Of a stretch of 64,000 nucleotides of DNA, positions 60,995-64,000 are shown one piece after another. The position numbers were made by a program, and so were the translations under genes. The first letter of the stretch is position 1. The number at the start of each line of letters is the position of its first letter. The stretch is from Trileptium ribeirensis (lineage: Eukaryota > Nematoda > Enoplea > Enoplida > Thoracostomopsidae), in assembly GCA_030248225.1 (NCBI GenBank), contig JASANE010000555.1, positions 1-64,000 on the forward strand, read 5' to 3'. A model generated the notes under the pieces. It worked only from the letters and a program-made list of their open reading frames with translations, was not told where the DNA came from and ran no database searches.

Positions 60995-61388
60995 CCTCAA
61001 CGATAAAGGTTTTGCTCCATGTGAAATGGTGTTTGGATCCGGTATTGATTTGCCATACCATTATTTTACGCCAACGTCGACTAAGGAGTTAGCGTCAGAA
61101 CACGATTTCAAAATACGACTATTTTCCGGCATCCGCCGTCTCAATGCTCCAGAGCGTCACCACAACAAACAATGTTACGTGCCGACGAACATTAAAATCG
61201 CCAAACACGTATGGATACGTGACGACTCCATTAAAAACACTCTACAACCGCGTTATCATGGTCCGTCCGAGGTACTAGATCGTGATGATAAAACCGTTGT
61301 CGTCAAATGTCAAAATGGTGATGATCGAGTAAGCCTCAACCGCATTAAACCCGCCTTTCTAAATCATCATGATGACATAAACACATAA
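60993..61388 (+). pseudogene. Integrase C-terminal fragment (GPF-like module)
   Basis: In another frame from Gag, the sequence resumes as TSLNDKGFAPCEMVFGSGID, which corresponds to the end of the Gypsy integrase core (xxAEMVYGxxLRLP). Later come KHVWIRDDSIKNTLQPRYHG and PSEVLDRD, then DDRVSLNRIKPAF, the SH3-like tail with the GPY/F region (here HGPSEV) and the closing VSxxRxKPA motif. HHCC zinc finger and the DDE core are missing. The frame ends at TAA 61386-61388. The PWWP segment follows in the same frame. Confidence 0.88.
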
Positions 61389-61799
61389 TCCGCATCCTCA
61401 ATTTCTTCGAGCGACACTCTCCGTGATCAGAGTGACATTAATATTGGTCACGACGAACAGATCAAAGAAGGCACGATGATTCTGGCAAAAATGCGAAATT
61501 GGCCATGGTGGCCTGCACTCGTCACCTCGACAGCCAAAACGGCACTATCGTCTCTGAAACAACCACATAACTCACTCGCGGAAAAAATTTTTGGTATGAA
61601 ACGCCTTGCTTTCGTCCCGGTCCAATCGATTCGTCATTTTGAGCCTAATCCAACGGTCAAACGATCGGACCTGCGGCGCGCCTTCGACATAGCGTCTCGC
61701 CATTTGAAGCCTCATCTAGGGTCAGCCGTCACTTGCAACAACAGTGAAAAAGTTCGTTTTGCACCTCAGGCTGTTGTGCTCGGTCGGCGCTCCGCTTAA
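61389..61799 (+). CDS. PWWP domain encoded in frame behind integrase
   Basis: Past the TAA the same frame stays open for 136 codons to TAA 61797-61799; the first ATG is at 61476. The product shows GTMILAKMRNWPWWPALV, matching the PWWP family pattern G-x-V/I-W/L-AK-M/x-x-x-WP-x-WPA, then IFGMKRLAFVPVQSIRHFEP, matching the FFG-x-x-x-x-AFV-x-x-x-x-I-x-x-F strand region, and KRSDLRRAFDIASRHL, a C-terminal helix of the kind that caps PWWP barrels. Known PWWP domains read H3K36 methylation with DNA contact; Trp and Phe here could form the aromatic cage. It lies upstream of the 3' LTR, so it is part of the element. Either it was fused to integrase and separated by one nonsense change, or it is expressed through readthrough or on its own. 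Confidence 0.82.
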   Translation, partial: SASSISSSDTLRDQSDINIGHDEQIKEGTMILAKMRNWPWWPALVTSTAKTALSSLKQPHNSLAEKIFGMKRLAFVPVQSIRHFEPNPTVKRSDLRRAFDIASRHLKPHLGSAVTCNNSEKVRFAPQAVVLGRRSA

Positions 61800-61813
61800 A
61801 ACAATGGGGTTTT

Positions 61814-62182
61814 TGTAATGCTAATATTTTGCCTATGCAAATTAATGCTAATAATTTGCCTATGCAAATTATATATGGTAGCAAAAACAATAGACTATAT
61901 AAGGCGTGTGTGATCTCAACTAGTCAGTCATTGTTCATTAGATCAACTGCCGTACGTCGTGACGATTGATGATTCCTCCATCGACGCCCAAAGACTCAAC
62001 GACCACAACAACGTGCCGATTGAAGAGAAGACTCACTGAAGTTTGATTGAAAGTAATAACATTGATAATTCATGATAAGATCAGACTTCAACGCTATCGA
62101 AAACGCCTAGCCGAAAGAACATCTGATAGAAAAGAAGAGTAATTGATCGATGATAATCGCAGAACGATATAAACCAATTACA
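61814..62182 (+). repeat. 3' LTR
   Basis: 369 bases from TGTAATGC to CAATTACA. Preceded by AAAACAATGGGGTTTT, a weak polypurine-like tract that would prime plus-strand DNA. Octamers and TATA box match the 5' copy. Flanked on the right by AACG (62183-62186). Confidence 0.92.
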
Positions 62183-62186
62183 AACG

Positions 62187-64000
62187 TTTAGTAAGTTCAA
62201 AGAGGTCACTTCTGCTTTTCACCGTTTTCAGCGCCTATTTTTGAGTATCCAATCACTCGCCTGATAATTCATTATACAATTATGTTTTCTAGTTTATTTT
62301 CTAATGTAACGTTATCGTAAAATTTGTGATAATCGCTTTATCTAGATTATTTTCATAGTTTACGAACCGGTTATATTTTGGATCAAAGGGCCAGTGCCGG
62401 CGAAACCTTGGTGAGTTACATGCCTTCAGCATAATTGAAGTTCTATGTGGTCATTGACATATTTATTTATTAGGGTTACTAATTAGTTTAGTCTTGTCGA
62501 GACTAAGACAGCCAACGGAGATTAGATACGGTAAGTCGGAGCCAGACCGTTTATAGTCGTGCGAACCTTATATGTTCTGCGATGAGCCAATTCCTTCCGG
62601 TAAACTAGGCCCATCACAAAGCGGAATAAAATTTTAGCCAGTAATTTAAGCCGGTACATTTGTGAATAGTATAGCTGAAGCAATAATACAAGATGATTCG
62701 TATCCTATTTCTCACAGTTATTATAGCGATTATATTAATACATAGTAATAGTCCCACACGTTCTTGACACAACTGTACAATAGCAACCGACGCACACGAA
62801 CATTCAGCAGAGCCCCCCGCAATGTTTTTCAGTCATACAGAAATTGTAAAAATAGGACAAAATGGTTTATCGACGCAAAAAAGAAAAAAGCTTTGCATTT
62901 AACGACAAACCTATTCTATAAGTACCTAAAAGAAGAACTATGCTTGAATAGAACCATTATGGCATGACCAGCCAACCAAGGCTGTGAGCTTCTTTGCAAT
63001 TTATCATTCTTTAAAAGCTACTTCGTAGATAAGATTAAGACACAGCGAAGTATGTTTTTGCTCTCAGCATTGTCACACAGAACACAATAGCCACATATTG
63101 CCTTTTGGCACTTTAAAGAAACATATGACGGCATCTCTTTTTCTGTTGGATTTTGCGGCGCCTGATCAAGAATGAAATAATAAGTGTAACCGCAGACCAA
63201 ATTTGCCTAAAATTGTTACGAAATGTTTAATGAAACATTGTATACAATATGCGTCAGAAAAGAAAGTCACCTCGTGAAATTTGTTGTTAATATAAAGCAA
63301 AATATATATTCACTCAATTTCTGTAATGCCGAAACTGAAAGATTGTGGGCACATAGTCGTTTATATTTGATGTCAAAACAGATCGGGTTTGAGTTTTATC
63401 GTTTAAAAACGATTCTCTTGAAAACGGTCTACATAAGCAAAACAAATTTTTATTTGTCCAAATCCAGCTGAGTTTGCCTTAAATTAATTTTCCGCGACAA
63501 AAATGTCATTTCGATATGGGCTTCTGGTGGATCAATAAGATATAGGGTTGTTTTTTGGAAAATTTCACCCAATAAATCAATCATAAAATGCGACCCATAC
63601 AACAAATTTATTTTATTTCGCTATTAAATTTTTAAGGATTGTTTATATTTTACCCCTGTCTATAACTGCCGTTTTGAAACGATATTTTTTCTCCAAATTA
63701 ATTTGGGTCTAATTCATTCGGGTTCGGACAATTTAAAATAACTTTTGACTGAGCAAGCCGTTTAAAAACGACGCGTTTTCAATCGAGAAACTTTAAGCCC
63801 GATCGGTATCGGCGCACAAAAATAAAAATACCTCTAATTTTACTTATCTGTGCGGCTACATCTTACGCTAGTTCGTGCAAAAATATTTATTTAAGAGTCC
63901 AATATATAAAAACTTTCAGAAAAGAATATTAATATTGATATTTGAAATAAAAATTTGTGAAAACTTTACACATTTTCAGCAATTTTACATATGTGAAATA
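62187..64000. other. Intergenic AT-rich DNA
   Basis: I see no supported feature in this stretch; the short open frames are within chance. Confidence 0.5.

Larger units (their letters stand above)
59634..62182 (+). mobile_element. Deleted Ty3/Gypsy-type LTR retrotransposon with 2A-like and PWWP modules
   Basis: Two direct repeats (59634-60005 and 61814-62182) bound an internal region of about 1.8 kb. They start TG, end CA and are flanked by AACG on both sides. Internal order: primer-binding-like TGG, a frame with a 2A-like motif, Gag capsid, a deletion, integrase C-terminal part, PWWP domain. Nucleocapsid, protease, reverse transcriptase, RNase H and the integrase core are missing, so it cannot move without help. 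My alignment of the LTRs gives about nine substitutions and one 3-base indel over about 370 bases, so insertion is not very recent. The Gag half is clearly GC-rich, the integrase/PWWP half less so, and the LTRs AT-rich. Confidence 0.93.

Noticed and set aside
60695..61000. 101-codon minus-strand frame
   Set aside because: Antisense shadow of the GC-rich Gag capsid region.
1..64000. CRISPR arrays, bacterial operons, rRNA or intact tRNA genes
   Set aside because: No regularly spaced direct repeats with unique spacers, no ribosome-binding-site-led gene strings, and no rRNA-like conserved blocks were seen; the sequence is eukaryotic in character.

Overview
This 64 kb window reads as AT-rich animal nuclear DNA of an intron- and repeat-laden type. 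Reasons: no operon-like gene packing; short candidate exons bounded by GT/AG splice signals and separated by kilobases; a CR1/L2/Rex1-type non-LTR retrotransposon; a Ty3/Gypsy-type LTR retrotransposon; several families of foldback or MITE-like elements; and two satellite arrays. The species cannot be fixed from sequence alone. Most open frames of 60-110 codons here are what chance gives in AT-rich DNA, and I left them out unless splice sites, phase or composition supported them.

Layout. 0-8 kb: a foldback element (2.33-2.79 kb), an 88-bp satellite that switches orientation twice (3.1-4.1 kb), and two weak coding traces on the minus strand (zinc-binding-like and multi-membrane-span). 8-19 kb: mostly featureless, with GC-rich repeat islands and a hexamer-rich AT tract. 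19.9-25 kb: the best host gene, on the minus strand, starting at 24956, with two phase-0 exons and a plausible terminal exon and poly(A) signal near 19.8-20.1 kb. 21.5-31.4 kb: foldback and TIR elements and a long degenerate 119-bp satellite, followed by a possible plus-strand exon pair. 40.9-44.7 kb: a decayed LINE. 44.8-53 kb: a second foldback copy, a hAT-type MITE with an 8-bp target duplication, and a 33-bp minisatellite. 48-56.5 kb: further minus-strand candidate exons, the clearest being 53558-53839.

The most interesting object is the 2.55-kb LTR element at 59634-62182. It has about 370-bp LTRs, TG/CA ends, an AACG duplication, a TATA box and two octamer motifs (ATGCAAAT) in each LTR. 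Inside are a 2A-like motif (GVERNPGP) upstream of, and in frame with, a Gag capsid domain, then a deletion joining Gag to the C-terminal part of an integrase, and finally, in frame with the integrase after one stop codon, a PWWP-type chromatin-reader domain. A retrotransposon carrying its own PWWP module behind integrase would be a self-encoded counterpart of the LEDGF-integrase tether and of the chromodomain of chromoviruses. That functional reading is inference; the PWWP signature, the frame relation and the LTR context are visible in the sequence.
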